This document shows positions 33,694-42,277 of a stretch of 64,000 bases of DNA, in pieces. Below the pieces are notes generated by a model, which saw only the letters and a program-made list of their open reading frames with translations, was not told where the DNA came from and ran no database searches. Position 1 is the first letter of the stretch. Each line of letters opens with the position of its first letter. The stretch lies in the NCBI GenBank assembly GCA_942492815.1, contig OW818658.1, forward strand, positions 7,626,001 to 7,690,000, in the 5' to 3' direction. Made by a program: the position numbers and the translations under genes. This DNA is from JAEUWI01 sp942492815. GTDB lineage: Bacteria; Hydrogenedentota; Hydrogenedentia; Hydrogenedentales; JAEUWI01.

Positions 33694-34457
33694 TGAGCAC
33701 CGACGAACGAGAAAAGCGATGGATGGCGTACATGGACGGCCAGATGAGCACGTCCGAGGCGCTTGAATTCGAACGGTCGCTTTCTTCTCGCGAAAAGGAT
33801 CGGCTCAATGGCGAGGTCCGGCTTGAATCGGCGGTTTGCGAATCGCTGATGGGCCGTGAATGCTGCCCGATGGCCCTGTGGAACTCGCTGAATGAGAAGA
33901 TGAAGAAACCCGCCCCCGCCATGTCGCGAAAGTACTATTGGCTTTCGCGGGGAGTTTCGGTGCTGGCGGCCACGGCGCTCGTGGTCTTCGGGGCCACGCT
34001 CTACTCGGACATGGGCCGCAGTCAGAATTTCGCCGAAGCGAGCATCATCGAGATCGACAACACCACGGTCGTGGATTTCGCCAAGGCTTCAGAAGTGCCC
34101 GCGACCGTTGAAGCAGCCCAGAAATTTCTGGATGACAATAAGATAGACCTCCAGTTCGTCAGCCTGCCCGCACCGGCCAGCGGACATGCCCACAAGGTGG
34201 AATTCCTGGGGGCCTGCCGCAGCAAGTGCAAGGAAAAAGGCCTGGTGGAATTGCGCTTCAGTTGCTGCGGCAAGCCCGCCGCGCTGCTCGTGGCGCGCCA
34301 GGGCACGCCCGGCGCCCAGAAGCTGAAGAGTGCCGCGCGCTGCGGCAATATCCAGGAAACCCGCGTGACGGGCGACTACGTCACAGCGGTCGCCTGCGGC
34401 CACGACTCAAACGGTCTCATCGACATGCTCCAGCCGCGGAAGTCCACCCTTATCTGA
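33693..34457 (+). CDS. Membrane anti-sigma factor with a Cys-rich periplasmic domain
   Basis: 254 residues. The N-terminal cytosolic part (WMAYMDGQMSTSEALEFE, and CCPMALWNSL) is a zinc-finger-like anti-sigma region. One transmembrane helix lies at about 86-107 (VSVLAATALVVFGATLY). The outer domain has several Cys (GACRSKCKEKG, FSCCGKP, RCGN, VACG), suggesting redox or metal sensing. It overlaps the sigma gene by one base. The signal it responds to is unknown. Confidence 0.85.
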   Translation: MSTDEREKRWMAYMDGQMSTSEALEFERSLSSREKDRLNGEVRLESAVCESLMGRECCPMALWNSLNEKMKKPAPAMSRKYYWLSRGVSVLAATALVVFGATLYSDMGRSQNFAEASIIEIDNTTVVDFAKASEVPATVEAAQKFLDDNKIDLQFVSLPAPASGHAHKVEFLGACRSKCKEKGLVELRFSCCGKPAALLVARQGTPGAQKLKSAARCGNIQETRVTGDYVTAVACGHDSNGLIDMLQPRKSTLI

Positions 34458-34573
34458 GGACCGACAACGTTACCCCGCTTGCGCCCGTAATTCCCTCCCT
34501 CTTCGAACGCCCCTATATCGAAGATCACTCCGCCGCGCAAACTCCGTCCAATTCGCCAGCGATTCCGCAGGCA

Positions 34574-34647
34574 GGCAAATTCGCATTCGTAAGCGCGTTT
34601 GTTTTTTGGGTTTAGGTCACCATCCCCCTCTCGGGCAAATTCGCATT
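34574..34647. repeat. Duplicated left end of the insertion sequence
   Basis: GCAAATTCGCATTC occurs twice, 60 bases apart (34574-34588 and 34634-34648). The inverted form AATGCGAAATTGCTC at 36427-36441 matches with two differences over 15 bases, marking the right end. Confidence 0.5.
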
Positions 34648-34673
34648 CAGAAAGTGTTGGGCTTTTTGCGTCT

Positions 34674-34702
34674 TGTCTTGTATAATTATCTTATACAAGA
34701 CA
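34674..34702 (+). promoter_or_regulatory. IS promoter with a 12-bp palindrome over the -10 box
   Basis: TGTCTTGTATAA (34674-34685) and TTATACAAGACA (34691-34702) form a perfect dyad with a 5-base loop. A consensus TATAAT (34681-34686) lies within it, with a weak -35 (TTGGGC) 18 bases upstream. The right arm ends in the ribosome-site region AGGAGG, so it could be an operator or an RNA hairpin limiting translation. Confidence 0.55.
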
Positions 34703-34711
34703 GGAGGCCCC

Positions 34712-35047
34712 ATGCACCGCAGCAATATGTCGGCACAGGAACGGGAGTTGCGTTCGCGCCTTGCTCAGTTCGCTCACGCAAAGCCCTGGATCCACGCCAC
34801 CCTCACCGTGCGCCTCGTAACCTGCGGCAAGAGTAGTTGCCGCTGTGCCAAGGGGGAACGGCATCGTGCGGTATACCTGGTTTCCAGTGTTAAGGGAAAG
34901 AAGCGCCAGGTCTTCGTGCCGCCGGAATTGGAGGAAGAAGTCCGCCAGTGGGTAGATAACTACCATGCCGCGACCGACCTGCTGGAACAGGTATCCGAAG
35001 GGACGTGGGAAGAGCTCAAGCGTAAAAAGGAGACAAAAGATTCTTAG
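34712..35047 (+). CDS. DUF6788 protein, IS accessory ORF
   Basis: 111 residues with a strong AGGAGG ribosome site. VRLVTCGKSSCRCAKGERH contains the three-Cys knot of DUF6788, a small presumed DNA-binding protein commonly encoded just before IS transposases. Its 3' end overlaps the transposase frame. Confidence 0.8.
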   Translation: MHRSNMSAQERELRSRLAQFAHAKPWIHATLTVRLVTCGKSSCRCAKGERHRAVYLVSSVKGKKRQVFVPPELEEEVRQWVDNYHAATDLLEQVSEGTWEELKRKKETKDS

Positions 35048-36275
35048 GCGCTTCTTCAAATATGCGGAGAAGTTCTACTGCATTCGGGCGGAACTCGGGA
35101 AAGTTTCGGATCGCCGCAAGGAAGCGCGCATACCGTGCGCGCGTGTTGTGCTGGCGCTGTTTCTAATGGCCAGCGCGCGCCTTGGCAGTCTCAACGCCCT
35201 GGAGCAGGCTATGAAAGGCTCCTCGGGTAAGGCGTGGCGGGACTGGATGGGTGGGGACTTGCCCAGTGCCGACCGTTTGGGGGAAGTGGCCGCCTTGGTT
35301 GAACTCGATGATATGCGGCGCGTGCTCCTTGGCTTCCACCGCCGCCGCAAGCGCAAGAAGGCTCTCCCCTCCTTGCCGGGGCAATTGCGCGTCCTCATTA
35401 TGGACGCGCATGAGATGTGGACAAGCTACCGCCGCCATTCCAAAGACGCGCTGTCGCGCACGGTTAAGGTCAAGACCCGGAACGGGGAGGAAGAGCGCAC
35501 CCAGTACTACCAGCGCTATGTTGCCGCCTATCTGATGGGCAAGACGGGACGCCTCCTGTTGGACTTGGAAATGCAGCAGCCCGGCGAGGGCGAGATCGCG
35601 GCGGCGCAACGGCTCCTTCGTCGCCTGCTCACCGACTGCCCCCGCGCCTTCAATGTCGTTGCGGGCGATGCACTCTACCTCGATCCCGATCTCTGCCGCA
35701 TGGTCCTGGACAGCAAAAAAGATTTCATCGCCGTACTCAAGAACGAGAACCGGATACTCATCCAGGACTTCAGGGGCACCATGGCACTCGAAGGCAAGGC
35801 GCCGGAGCAATTTTCCTTCAACCGAAAAGCTTGCGCCTGCCATGACATCGAAGGCTTTACCACCTGGACCCAGTTGGGGAGCCCCGTGCGCGTCGTACGC
35901 TCCGTGGAAACCGTCAAAGTCCGACGCCAGAGCACCCGGGAAGCCGAGGAACTGAGCAGCGAGTGGCTCTGGGCCACCAGCCTCTCCACGAAAATGGACG
36001 GCACACAATCCATTGTGCGCATCGGCCACGGGCGCTGGAGCATTGAAAATCAGGGCTTCAACGAGCTGGTGCGCGACTGGTATGCCGACCACGTCTACCA
36101 TCTCAACACCAAAGCCATTACGGCCATCCTGCTGCTCATCTTTCTGGCCTACAACCTATTTCACGTATGGCTGGACCGAGGGCTCAAGCCCGCCCTCCGA
36201 AACAAACACAATGCGGACTACTTCTCAAGCCAGCTCTTCGCGGATTTCTACGCCGTCCTCGCCCCGCCCGGCTAG
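34965..36275 (+). CDS. DDE-type IS transposase
   Basis: Up to 436 residues. LRVLIMDAHEMW, VAGDALYLDP and the helix RIGHGRWSIENQGFNELV (with the distal Glu) fit the DDE catalytic triad of IS4-like transposases. The start is uncertain: the frame begins at an ATG inside the DUF6788 gene (34965), but conserved sequence starts near FFKYAEKFY (about 35051). An ATT at 35037 lies a few bases after GGAGAC, so coupled initiation or a +1 frameshift in the A-rich overlap are alternatives. The reading frame is otherwise intact. Confidence 0.88.
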   Translation: MPRPTCWNRYPKGRGKSSSVKRRQKILRRFFKYAEKFYCIRAELGKVSDRRKEARIPCARVVLALFLMASARLGSLNALEQAMKGSSGKAWRDWMGGDLPSADRLGEVAALVELDDMRRVLLGFHRRRKRKKALPSLPGQLRVLIMDAHEMWTSYRRHSKDALSRTVKVKTRNGEEERTQYYQRYVAAYLMGKTGRLLLDLEMQQPGEGEIAAAQRLLRRLLTDCPRAFNVVAGDALYLDPDLCRMVLDSKKDFIAVLKNENRILIQDFRGTMALEGKAPEQFSFNRKACACHDIEGFTTWTQLGSPVRVVRSVETVKVRRQSTREAEELSSEWLWATSLSTKMDGTQSIVRIGHGRWSIENQGFNELVRDWYADHVYHLNTKAITAILLLIFLAYNLFHVWLDRGLKPALRNKHNADYFSSQLFADFYAVLAPPG

Positions 36276-36609
36276 TGCCAGGCCAACGCGCCTTCACCCA
36301 GCCGCATGACCACCCTCCCGGGGTGGGAGCCCCCCCCGTCGCCAATGCGCAAGAACCGCAATGGAATCACGCCGTCGCACCCCCACGACACACCCCACGA
36401 CACCCCGAAAATTGCCTCAAAACAACAATGCGAAATTGCTCCAGACCAATCGGACAAGCGAAGTACTCAAAATACAGCCACTTACAACAGCGTCTGCGGA
36501 ATCGCTGCCAATTCGCCGTCCGTGTTGCACTTGACCTGAGCACCCAGTACACTTATTCGGTTCAAGAACTTTCCCTGTTCACACAACGTGCAAAGAGGAG
36601 TTATTTACC
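36276..36609. other. Gap holding the IS right end
   Basis: The IS right inverted repeat lies at 36427-36441. The rest shows no gene. An AGAGGAG ribosome site for the next gene lies at its end. Confidence 0.45.
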
Positions 36610-37578
36610 ATGTCCAATTCCGTAAGCCGCCGCGGCTTCCTACAGACGGCCTCGGTTACCGGAGCCGCCGCGCTCGGCGCCGGTGCCACCACGATTTCGG
36701 CCCCCGTGAAGGCGGCCGCCGCGGAGAAGTATACGTATCAGGGCGGAATCAGCCCGTGGCCCCTTTCGATGAATACCAGCACCATCCGCCCGGCCACTCT
36801 CCAGGACAAGATTAAGGTTACTGCGGAAGCGGGCTGGGACGCCATCGAGCCCTGGATCAACGACTTGGAAAAGTACGAGGAAGAAGGGGGCAACCTCAAG
36901 GACCTCGGCAAGCAGATCAAAGATTTGGGGCTCTACGTGCCCAACGTAATCGGGCTCTGGAACAGTATCCCCGAGAACCAGGCGGAGTGGGAAGCGTCCC
37001 TCGAAATCACGCGCAAGCGCATGCGTCAATGCGCCGATGTCGGTTCGCAGCACGTGGCCTCCATCCCCACGCCGGACCGGGACAACTTCGACGTAAAGTG
37101 GGGCGCGGAGCGCTACCGCGACCTCCTTCGCATCGGTCGCGAAGACTACAACATCATCGTGGCCATCGAGTTCATCGGATTCCTCAAGGGGCTGAATAAG
37201 TTCGGTATGGCCTGCTCGCTGGCCGTGGATTCCGACGATCCCACGGCGTGCATCATCGCGGACACTTTTCACCTGTGGCGCGGCGGCTCCGGCTTTAACG
37301 GCATCCAATTGCTGAACGAGAAGATCCTCGCGAATTTCCACTGGAACGACATCGGCGCGGACGCGGTGCCGGAAGGTACGGGCGACGCCATGAGAATTCT
37401 TCCGGGCGACGGTGTGTTGCCACTGCACCAGGCGCTGCGCGATCTGAAGGCCATCGGCTACACGCGGACGCTTTCGCTGGAGCTTTTCAACGAAGAGCTC
37501 TGGGCGAAGGATCCCAAGGAAGTGTCGGAAGTGGGCCTCAGGAAGATGCGCGAAGGTGTGGAAAAGGCGCTGGCCTGA
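36610..37578 (+). CDS. Tat-exported TIM-barrel sugar isomerase/epimerase-like protein
   Basis: 322 residues. A twin-arginine signal (SRRGFLQTA, then AAALGAGA) precedes an AP-endonuclease-2-type TIM barrel: AEAGWDAIEPW, HVASIPTPDRDN, AIEFIGF, IADTFHLWRGG, FHWNDI and LSLELFNEELW carry the His, Glu and Asp metal ligands of IolE/xylose-isomerase-like enzymes. It probably isomerises or epimerises a sugar in the periplasm. It stands alone just right of the IS. Confidence 0.85.
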   Translation: MSNSVSRRGFLQTASVTGAAALGAGATTISAPVKAAAAEKYTYQGGISPWPLSMNTSTIRPATLQDKIKVTAEAGWDAIEPWINDLEKYEEEGGNLKDLGKQIKDLGLYVPNVIGLWNSIPENQAEWEASLEITRKRMRQCADVGSQHVASIPTPDRDNFDVKWGAERYRDLLRIGREDYNIIVAIEFIGFLKGLNKFGMACSLAVDSDDPTACIIADTFHLWRGGSGFNGIQLLNEKILANFHWNDIGADAVPEGTGDAMRILPGDGVLPLHQALRDLKAIGYTRTLSLELFNEELWAKDPKEVSEVGLRKMREGVEKALA

Positions 37579-37679
37579 TCGAAAATCTTGCGGGCATCCC
37601 GGGTGCTGCGAGGTGGCGCCCGGGATGCCGGTTTTGCATCGGAGGACGCGTGGAGCATGTGCTGGTCGAAAAAGAGTAT

Positions 37680-37827
37680 TGACCACGGAAAAGCACAGAA
37701 CTTCACGGAAAAAAAGAAAAAGTAAAAGCGCGTTGTGCTTCCATCTAGTCTCCTTTGTGCTCTTTGCCTCCTTTGCGGTTTCATAAGAAGACTAACCACA
37801 AAGAACGCAAAGAGCACAAAGGAGACG
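37680..37827. repeat. Intergenic palindromic element with a 20-bp perfect stem
   Basis: The 20 bases at 37749-37768 are the exact inverse of 37807-37826, with further GGTT/AACC pairing inside. A related direct motif, ACCACGGAAAAGCACAG, starts at 37682. A sister element of the CACGAAG type lies at 47447-47655. The rest of the 353-base gap is featureless. Confidence 0.65.
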
Positions 37828-37931
37828 CTTCCCCAGCCACTTTAATCTTCAATGCGCGGCATTTTCCAACGTTGTTAGGAAATACTCTTGCCTAAATTTC
37901 CAGACGGCCCTCTGAATTCGGATGTGTTTAC

Positions 37932-38873
37932 TTGCTAAATCAGCCAGCTAAGAAATGGGTAAAGCGCATCGCAGGCTTCTGTGCGATGCTGCCTTTTGTG
38001 TTTGTCGGCGTGATGTTGCTTTCGAACGGGCGTGTGGGCGTCGGCGAGGATCTGTCGGCGAGCGCCTTGCTCGCAACGCCCCCCGCGCCCCTCGGCGCGC
38101 CCGTTACGCTCAAGGTGGCAACTTTTAATATCCACGATCTCTACCTGGTCAGTGCGGATCGCCCCCTGCGGATGCGTTCCATCGGCGCGAAGCTCATGAT
38201 CCTGGATCCCGATATCGTGGGATTTCAGGAGGCCTTCATCGCTTCCGATCGCGCGCTACTGCTGAAAGAGCTCGAATCCACGCGCCTGAAATATCACCAG
38301 TATTATCCCAGCGGAAATGTGGGCAGCGGGCTCCTGATTGCGAGCGCCTTCCCCATCAAAGAGGTGTACTTCCATCGCTTCACCACGTCCAACCCCTTCT
38401 ACAAGATCTGGGAGGGCGACTGGTGGGCCGGCAAGGGCGTGGCGCTGGCCCGGCTGGAGTTGCCCGAGGGCCACATCGACTTTTACAACACCCACGCCCA
38501 GGCGGGCTATGGCAACCCCGCTTATGACCTCGTGCGCAACGAGCAGATGGCGGAGCTGGCCGATTTTATCAAGCGCAGCCACACCGGAAGCGTCCCGGCA
38601 CTGCTGGCGGGCGACATGAATTGCCGCATTGAGGACACCGAGTTTCAAACCGCAGTCAACGGCGCCGGGCTGACGCGCGTTATGGTGGGCGAGTCCCGAA
38701 TCGACCACATCTTTGCCCGGATCGATGAACGTTACACCGTTGAAACAACAAAAACCGAGCCCATTGAGGCCGTGGTCAAGCTGGGCGAGAAGGAAATATC
38801 GCTGAGCGATCACCCGGGTTACATGAGCACCATTACGATCCGCCCCGGCGGAGCCAACACAAACAAGGAGTGA
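37932..38873 (+). CDS. Endonuclease/exonuclease/phosphatase family protein
   Basis: 313 residues from a TTG at 37932, kept because it yields a basic-then-hydrophobic signal anchor (KKWVKRIAGF, then FVFVGVMLL). EEP motifs are complete: ATFNIHDL, GFQEAF (metal Glu), NTHAQAGYG, AGDMNCR and SDHPGY. This resembles sphingomyelinase or DNase I-like phosphodiesterases. Exported or membrane-anchored; substrate unknown. It is followed after three bases by a LolA-like gene. Confidence 0.85.
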   Translation: MLNQPAKKWVKRIAGFCAMLPFVFVGVMLLSNGRVGVGEDLSASALLATPPAPLGAPVTLKVATFNIHDLYLVSADRPLRMRSIGAKLMILDPDIVGFQEAFIASDRALLLKELESTRLKYHQYYPSGNVGSGLLIASAFPIKEVYFHRFTTSNPFYKIWEGDWWAGKGVALARLELPEGHIDFYNTHAQAGYGNPAYDLVRNEQMAELADFIKRSHTGSVPALLAGDMNCRIEDTEFQTAVNGAGLTRVMVGESRIDHIFARIDERYTVETTKTEPIEAVVKLGEKEISLSDHPGYMSTITIRPGGANTNKE

Positions 38874-38876
38874 ACC

Positions 38877-39551
38877 ATGATGCGACGCGCATGCGCGATG
38901 CTGCTGTCCCTGCTGATTGCCGCCGGAATGGCCCAGGGCGCGACCCCCACGATTGATACGATCAAGGCTTCGGCGGAGACCTCCTGGAAACAGGTGCAGT
39001 CCTTCACGGGCGACGTGACCATGGACTTCCTGTTCCCCGTGGGAACGGAGCCGCTGAATCTCACGGGAGTCGGAACACTGAACTACCTGCGGGACAAGGA
39101 CAAAGACAAATATCGCTTCAAGGTTGTCACCAAGGTACCCGAACCCTTCGCCATGGAAATGAAGATGGACGTGCTCTATGACGATGACAAGGTCTACACC
39201 GTAACCGAGGTGATGGGGCAGAAGAGCAAGCAGGAAGGCAAGCCCTCGCTGGAGCAGAATGCCCTCCCGCCCGGCGGGAGCAGCCTCATCGAGGCGATGG
39301 AGGCCCAGATGGCCTTGACGCCGCTCGCCGACGCGAAGGTGGGCGAGCACGATGTGTTCGTCATCGAAGGCAAGCCCCTGGAAGCCGCACTGCCCTTTTC
39401 CAAAGCCATTTTCTATATCGACAAAGGACTCGGTATCCAGAGGAAATCCGAGATCTACCAACAGGACGGCACGCTGGGCATCACGATGACCTTCAGCAAC
39501 ATCCAACTCAACTCAAATCCAAGTCCGAGCCTTTTCGTCCCTGAACCCTGA
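38877..39551 (+). CDS. LolA-like outer-membrane lipoprotein-sorting protein
   Basis: 224 residues with a signal peptide (cleaved near AQGA). The mature protein reads as a LolA/LolB-type half-barrel: WKQVQSFTGDVTMDF, RFKVVTKVPEPFAMEM, IDKGLGIQRKSEIY. Such proteins bind lipid or lipoprotein acyl chains. AAGGAG lies before the start. It forms a pair with the preceding EEP gene and ends at a terminator. Confidence 0.75.
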   Translation: MMRRACAMLLSLLIAAGMAQGATPTIDTIKASAETSWKQVQSFTGDVTMDFLFPVGTEPLNLTGVGTLNYLRDKDKDKYRFKVVTKVPEPFAMEMKMDVLYDDDKVYTVTEVMGQKSKQEGKPSLEQNALPPGGSSLIEAMEAQMALTPLADAKVGEHDVFVIEGKPLEAALPFSKAIFYIDKGLGIQRKSEIYQQDGTLGITMTFSNIQLNSNPSPSLFVPEP

Positions 39552-39573
39552 GCACATTCGGAAAAAATTTCAG

Positions 39574-39603
39574 CGGCCACGCCATGAATCGCGTGGCCGT
39601 TTT
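39574..39603 (+). terminator. Terminator after the LolA-like gene
   Basis: CGGCCACGC (39574-39582) pairs with GCGTGGCCG (39591-39599) and is followed by TTTTCATTT. Confidence 0.85.
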
Positions 39604-39698
39604 CATTTCAGCTCGGAACAATTCGGCCTGTGAAGGGTCACGACGGACCCGAATGGCACTAACTTAAAGACATGATCTGGTGCAGCTAAAGTTCATGC

Positions 39699-39906
39699 CG
39701 GGTGCCACCCTCAAACGTAATCGCGCAGCGATGGAGTTTGTGGGTGTTGGGACTGTAATGAACGATAGTCACGCCGAACCGACTCCGCCATGGACAAGAC
39801 ACGCTACCTCGGGAGTCTTGCTCTGCTCTGGAGTGATTCTCCTTCGCCGCCGTCCCCGCACCCACAAGCTCCTCCGCTTCGCTCCCCTGCTTGAGGGTGG
39901 CACCCG
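39699..39906. repeat. 208-base palindromic element
   Basis: Perfect 16-base inverted ends (CGGGTGCCACCCTCAA at 39699-39714, its inverse at 39891-39906) with further inner pairing (TTTGTGGGTG against CACCCACAAG). It lies between convergent genes. Both strands give short ORFs of similar sequence because of the symmetry; these are not genes. It resembles a MITE or a large dispersed palindrome. Confidence 0.65.
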
Positions 39907-39981
39907 CAGTCGTCTTTGACCGTTCGAATATGTTGTGAATCTTGTCCTCAAATGACGCTAAGTTGGCACCATTCACAACTG

Positions 39982-40983
39982 TCAGAGAAAGCGCTGGAAG
40001 AGTCGCTCACCATTGCCGAAGAAAATGGCCTCCCGCTCGGACGCGTCCATTTCCAGAAAGCGCATGGCAAAGCACAGCGCCGCCAGGTTTTCATAGGCCG
40101 CGAAGGTGCTGCGATGGGCCATGCCGCCCTGGCGCGCCACCATTCCATCGGTGCAGCAATGCCAGCTCAGGCCCATGCGGACATAGTTGCCGCGAAAGCC
40201 CACCGCCGTAACGAGGTCGGAGCCGTACATGATTTTGGAGCGGTCGTAGTGCTTCAGGACGGTGAGGAAGACGCCCGCGTCGCACACGGCGGACGTGTCC
40301 ATCCAGACATTATCCGCCCGAACCAGCTCGGCCACCATCTTCTCCGCATTCGGCGTGATGAAGCAGCGCCCGCAGTGGGCGAGGACGAACTGGCAGTTGG
40401 GAAACGCCTTGGAAAGACGGGCGATGTCCCGCAGATTGTCGGCGTCGCCCATGCCCGCCTGTCGGGCCACGTGGAGCATGACCGCGAGACCATACTTGTC
40501 CGCCAGGGCGAGCTGCCCCTCCGGGATGAGATCCGTGATATCCGAATCGTTCATCGGCTTGCCTTCGACGAAGCACATGTAGGGCTTCAGCACCGCCGGG
40601 CGATATTGAATGATATCGGCCTCAAGCTGCTCCAGCGAATCGGACGGCTTCACAAGCCACGCAAAGATATGCCCCGCCGGAGTGCACTGGGTCGCCACCT
40701 CCAGGTTCTCTTCCGCCATCAGCACGTCCGGTGTGGGGTAGCCCATGACCATGCCGCGCACGTTGATGCCGGGGAGGAGGACCTCCCACCAGTGCTGGAG
40801 CCACGGAAGATCCACGTTGCCCAGAAGATCGTCTTCGGCAAAGGAGAGAGTCTCCGCGATCTGCGGGTGACAGCGGTTGATCAGCAGGTGCGTGTGGGCG
40901 TCAAAGATCCGCGCCGGAAGCCAGGGCGCGATCTCGGTCTGATAGATCTGGCGGTCGTCATCGGTAAGGGTCAACTGGCGCAT
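39982..40983 (-). CDS. Amidohydrolase family protein
   Basis: 333 residues. FDAHTHLLIN gives the HxH metal site; LHVARQAG, VLAHCGRC and YGSDLVTAVG supply the further His and Asp of the amidohydrolase-2 (TIM-barrel) family. Possible roles are decarboxylase or lactonase in sugar or aromatic catabolism. CAGGAGC lies upstream of the ATG. It is the last of several left-facing genes. Confidence 0.85.
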   Translation of the reverse strand: MRQLTLTDDDRQIYQTEIAPWLPARIFDAHTHLLINRCHPQIAETLSFAEDDLLGNVDLPWLQHWWEVLLPGINVRGMVMGYPTPDVLMAEENLEVATQCTPAGHIFAWLVKPSDSLEQLEADIIQYRPAVLKPYMCFVEGKPMNDSDITDLIPEGQLALADKYGLAVMLHVARQAGMGDADNLRDIARLSKAFPNCQFVLAHCGRCFITPNAEKMVAELVRADNVWMDTSAVCDAGVFLTVLKHYDRSKIMYGSDLVTAVGFRGNYVRMGLSWHCCTDGMVARQGGMAHRSTFAAYENLAALCFAMRFLEMDASEREAIFFGNGERLFQRFL

Positions 40984-41037
40984 GGGTGGGGGCTCCTGAA
41001 AAAATTGGGTGGATCCGTTTGCCGCGTTGGGCGGCCA

Positions 41038-41084
41038 ATCAGACCGATCAGACTGATTTGACGGATCAGTCAGATCGGTCTGAT
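41038..41084. promoter_or_regulatory. 20-base hairpin between left-facing genes
   Basis: ATCAGACCGATCAGACTGAT (41038-41057) pairs with 41065-41084 with one mismatch and a 7-base loop. No T run follows on the minus strand. It could be a processing site, operator or attenuator before the amidohydrolase gene. Confidence 0.45.
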
Positions 41085-41120
41085 CCGTCGGATGATCGCC
41101 GTATCGCGATCAGCTCCAAC

Positions 41121-41561
41121 TTATTTCTCCATTTCGGGCGGCTTGGTCACCGTCATGCGGCAGCGGCCCTTTTCGCAACTGATGATATCGTAATCCACCT
41201 GGTAACCATACTCCTCAATCAGCGGGGGATAGAGCACCTGACAGTGTTCACAATACTTCTTGTAGGGCTCGATCCGGCCGGATTGATGCACCAGCTTCGC
41301 CGAGGGACAATCCTGCATGTCGATGACAAACATGTCCTCGTAGAGCGAAAGGCGGTGGCGGCCCCCTTCTTCCGTGAGGGTGTGGGTCCAGTATTTGTGC
41401 ATCCCTTCCAGGCCATCTTTTTCGATGTACTCCCGGAGATTGCCCAGGAAGTTGTCGGAGATGCCCTTCCAGAATTCGTGGACCTTCGCCTCACCGTCTT
41501 TTTCTTCGAGGAAGCGAAATAGCTCGCTGTAACACCAGATGAATTCGGTACAGGAAATCAT
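41121..41561 (-). CDS. Cys-containing protein, paralogue of the following gene product
   Basis: 146 residues. The second half (QDCPSAKLVHQ, CEHCQVLYPPLIEEYGY, CEKGRCRM) has the Cys spacing that recalls the ATC-hydrolase (L-2-amino-thiazoline-4-carboxylic acid hydrolase) family, a weak assignment. The first half is helical (EFWKGISDNFLGNLREYI). It is related over its length to the product of 41558-41986 and is coupled to it by a four-base overlap, so the two may form a heterodimer. Confidence 0.65.
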   Translation of the reverse strand: MISCTEFIWCYSELFRFLEEKDGEAKVHEFWKGISDNFLGNLREYIEKDGLEGMHKYWTHTLTEEGGRHRLSLYEDMFVIDMQDCPSAKLVHQSGRIEPYKKYCEHCQVLYPPLIEEYGYQVDYDIISCEKGRCRMTVTKPPEMEK

Positions 41562-41986
41562 GCTTCCTCCTTCCAGAAGCGCTGGACGCAGCGGCCCGCG
41601 GCCTGGTCATAATCCACGCTGCTGCGGTAGCCCGCGCGGCGGCAGATTGCCTCGTTCAGGATACGGGTATGCTCGCAGAAGTTCGGGTCGATGTCGTAGC
41701 CCTGCTTTTTCATGTGGGCGATTGCCGGACACTCTTGCACGTCCAGCACGAGCACTTCACCCTCGTCCCGCAACTCAAACTTGCCGCCTTCGAGGGTAAA
41801 GATGTGATCCCAGTGGGCACGGAGGGAAGACAATCCCTCGTCGCGCAGCCCCTTGACCAGGGGCGCATAGACGGTGTCCGCCAATTTCTCCAGGTAGGCT
41901 TTGAGGCCTTCCATGCCGTAACTTTGCATGATGAACTGGATGCCATAGCTGAACGCGCCATGAAAATCCTTGTGTACATTGGCCAT
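41558..41986 (-). CDS. Cys-containing protein, possible ATC-hydrolase-like
   Basis: 142 residues from the ATG at 41986 (CAGGAGCC ribosome site). It resembles the downstream gene product: FIMQSYGMEGLKAYLEKLAD, VLDVQECPAIAHMKKQG, FCEHTRILNEAICRRAGY, GRCVQRFW. The pattern of a Cys-Pro helix, a later Cys-X-His and a final GRC strand fits the same family. Function unknown; the neighbouring amidohydrolase suggests a short catabolic unit. Confidence 0.65.
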   Translation of the reverse strand: MANVHKDFHGAFSYGIQFIMQSYGMEGLKAYLEKLADTVYAPLVKGLRDEGLSSLRAHWDHIFTLEGGKFELRDEGEVLVLDVQECPAIAHMKKQGYDIDPNFCEHTRILNEAICRRAGYRSSVDYDQAAGRCVQRFWKEEA

Positions 41987-42055
41987 TGTTGGCTCCTGTT
42001 GCGGGGTTGAAATGCATGCAGGTCCATGAAGCCTAAAGTGATTGAACCAATTCCG

Positions 42056-42262
42056 CGTGCCACACGATCCCGAGGAACGAGGGTTCGTGTGTGTTGATCG
42101 AGGATAGTCCTGAATCATCAAAGGACACTCATTGGGATCCGCTTGAATCCTTATCCCATTTTCATTTAGTGGTCACGATTCTCTGGTCAAGTCTTCCTTC
42201 ACCTTCAACGGTAATCTCGCTCATGGCGCACGAATGCTCGTGGCTCGCAATCGTGTGGCACG
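42056..42262. repeat. Inverted pair of REP-like units, copy 1
   Basis: The unit GTGCCACACGATCCCGAGG starts at 42058 and its inverse ends at 42261 (CGCAATCGTGTGGCACG). The same unit pair occurs at 43699-43904 and 53126-53324. The DNA between the two arms is unrelated among the three copies. Confidence 0.75.
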
Positions 42263-42277
42263 ACCACGTATAGCAGT

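Larger units (their letters stand above)
34633..36441 (+). mobile_element. Insertion sequence with DUF6788 protein and DDE transposase
   Basis: An element of about 1.8 kb bounded by imperfect 15-base inverted repeats (34633-34647 and 36427-36441, 13 of 15 matching) and carrying two overlapping ORFs. A second copy of the left end 60 bases outside leaves the true left border uncertain. No clear target-site duplication is visible. Confidence 0.55.

Noticed and set aside
39680..39976. Facing ORFs inside the 208-base palindrome
   Set aside because: Both are translations of the same symmetrical sequence, giving similar peptides on both strands.
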